Below, piece after piece: positions 63,208 to 64,000 of a stretch of 64,000 bases of DNA (the first letter of the stretch is position 1; every line of letters starts with the position of its first letter). Source of the DNA: Pontibacter sp. E15-1 (GTDB lineage Bacteria; Bacteroidota; Bacteroidia; Cytophagales; Hymenobacteraceae); the NCBI RefSeq assembly GCF_022601975.1, contig NZ_JAKVIR010000004.1, positions 1-64,000 of the forward strand. The letters run 5' to 3'. A model generated the notes under the pieces. That model did not search any database and was not told the origin of the DNA. It saw only the letters and a list, made by a program, of their open reading frames with translations. The position numbers and the translations under genes are program-made.

Positions 63208-64000
63208 ATGAGTGCTAACAAAGAATCATGGGGTTCACGGGTCGGCCTTATTCTGGCCATGGCCGGAAACGCAGTGGGCCTCGGAAACTTCCTCCGTTTT
63301 CCGGTGCAGGCGGTGCAAAACGGCGGCGGAGCCTTCATCATCCCGTATCTAATCTGTTTCCTGGTAATGGGTATCCCGCTGCTCTGGATCGAGTGGTCGA
63401 TGGGCCGCTTCGGGGGCAAGTTCGGGCACCACTCCACCCCGTTCATCGTGGACACCATGGGCAAGAACCGCCTCTGGAAATACATCGGCGTATTCGGCAT
63501 CTGGACCAACATCGCCGTTGCCTCTTACTATTGCTACATCGAGTCCTGGACGCTTTCTTATGTGTTCCACTCCATTATCGGCACATTTAGCGGGCTGGAT
63601 CAGGATGCGGTTTCCGCCTTCTTCAGCGAGTATACCAGCCTGGGCATTTCCACGTTGGGCATCCCTTACGAGCCGGTTGTTTTCTACGTGATCTGCCTGC
63701 TACTCAACACCTGGATCCTGTCGCAGGGCCTGGCCTCTGGTGTGGAGCGCGTGGCTAAAATAGGTATGCCGCTCCTGATCATTTTCGGTCTGTTCCTCGC
63801 TTTCAAAGGCGTGACGATTACCGCCGGAGAGCAGGGAGCCATCAACGACAGCTCTGTCGGCCTCAACTTCCTCTGGACACCAAACTTCGACCAGCTTTGG
63901 TCGCCCACGGTATGGCTGGCTGCTGCCGGCCAGATTTTCTTTACCCTCTCGGTGGGTATGGGAACGGTGCATTGCTACGCCTCGTATGTGCGCTCTAAAG
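63208..64000 (+). CDS. Sodium-dependent (NSS/SNF-type) transporter, 3'-truncated by window
   Basis: The first 264 residues of a sodium-dependent neurotransmitter-type transporter. It starts MSANKESWGSRVGLILAMAGNAVGLGNFLRFP, and the GNAVGLGNFLRFP segment is the conserved helix 1 sodium/substrate region. About five to six helices are visible. The gene continues past 64000. Substrate is unknown, likely an amino acid. Confidence 0.92.
   Translation, partial: MSANKESWGSRVGLILAMAGNAVGLGNFLRFPVQAVQNGGGAFIIPYLICFLVMGIPLLWIEWSMGRFGGKFGHHSTPFIVDTMGKNRLWKYIGVFGIWTNIAVASYYCYIESWTLSYVFHSIIGTFSGLDQDAVSAFFSEYTSLGISTLGIPYEPVVFYVICLLLNTWILSQGLASGVERVAKIGMPLLIIFGLFLAFKGVTITAGEQGAINDSSVGLNFLWTPNFDQLWSPTVWLAAAGQIFFTLSVGMGTVHCYASYVRSK

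Overview
The window looks like chromosomal DNA of a member of the Bacteroidota, most likely order Cytophagales, family Hymenobacteraceae (Pontibacter-like). This rests on protein families and signals, not on a database search: TAnnTTTG-type -7 promoter boxes, start codons without Shine-Dalgarno sequences, a fused SecDF, a TonB-dependent receptor, a C-terminal type IX secretion-like domain, a BlaI/BlaR1 pair, a GlmU-like nucleotidyltransferase, type B L31 and SurA-type lipoprotein chaperones. Protein-coding genes are moderately GC-rich. Most gaps between genes are AT-rich and hold many stem-loops. No rRNA, tRNA or CRISPR array was seen.

Layout. 1-660: tail of a truncated transposase, then AT-rich non-coding DNA. 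660-4600: BlaR1/BlaI, a quinone oxidoreductase and an RluA pseudouridine synthase. 4850-9710: a LytS/LytTR two-component pair convergent with a PhoR/PhoB-like pair, separated by a cluster of small stem-loops. 9900-16720: DUF3108 protein, RecA, an LtaS-like sulfatase-fold phosphotransferase, an outer-membrane barrel and a GNAT enzyme. 17200-22630: MoxR ATPase with two parvulin chaperones, one of them fused to OmpA. 22780-25620: an RsbU/STAS/RsbW partner-switching trio. 25880-30910: guaB, rhodanese, a PnuC transporter, a NadR-type kinase, an aldose epimerase and small proteins. 31140-33770: a TPP riboswitch controlling a TonB-dependent receptor. 33900-37830: acyl-CoA dehydrogenase, RuvB, QueG and a small conserved protein. 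38220-39770: two ferritin-like exported proteins. 40250-45110: BatD-like protein, chorismate synthase, a Na+/H+ antiporter-type carrier and a NifU-like protein. 45740-51340: SecDF, a TrkA-type protein, uridine kinase and a HAM1 pyrophosphatase. 51500-57000: phosphoribosyltransferase, L31, a lipoprotein, GlmU-like protein, HolB and HemC. 57180-59240: a small AT-rich accessory patch with a toxin-antitoxin pair and two unknown envelope proteins. 59420-64000: AgcS symporter, cyclophilin, an RfbD-like reductase and the start of an NSS transporter.

How it fits together. Much of the window serves the cell envelope: export (SecDF), periplasmic folding (two parvulins, a cyclophilin), MoxR and BatD, outer-membrane uptake of a thiamine-related compound, and exported ferritin-like proteins. 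Housekeeping DNA repair and replication genes (recA, ruvB, holB) are interspersed. The most unusual content lies between genes. A REP-like family of paired palindromes has four copies. An AT-rich stem-loop family with a 38-nt shared core has three copies. There is a cluster of tetraloop hairpins, and the hexamer TATACC appears enriched and is also present as a four-fold tandem repeat. I did not find a clear new defence or biosynthetic system.
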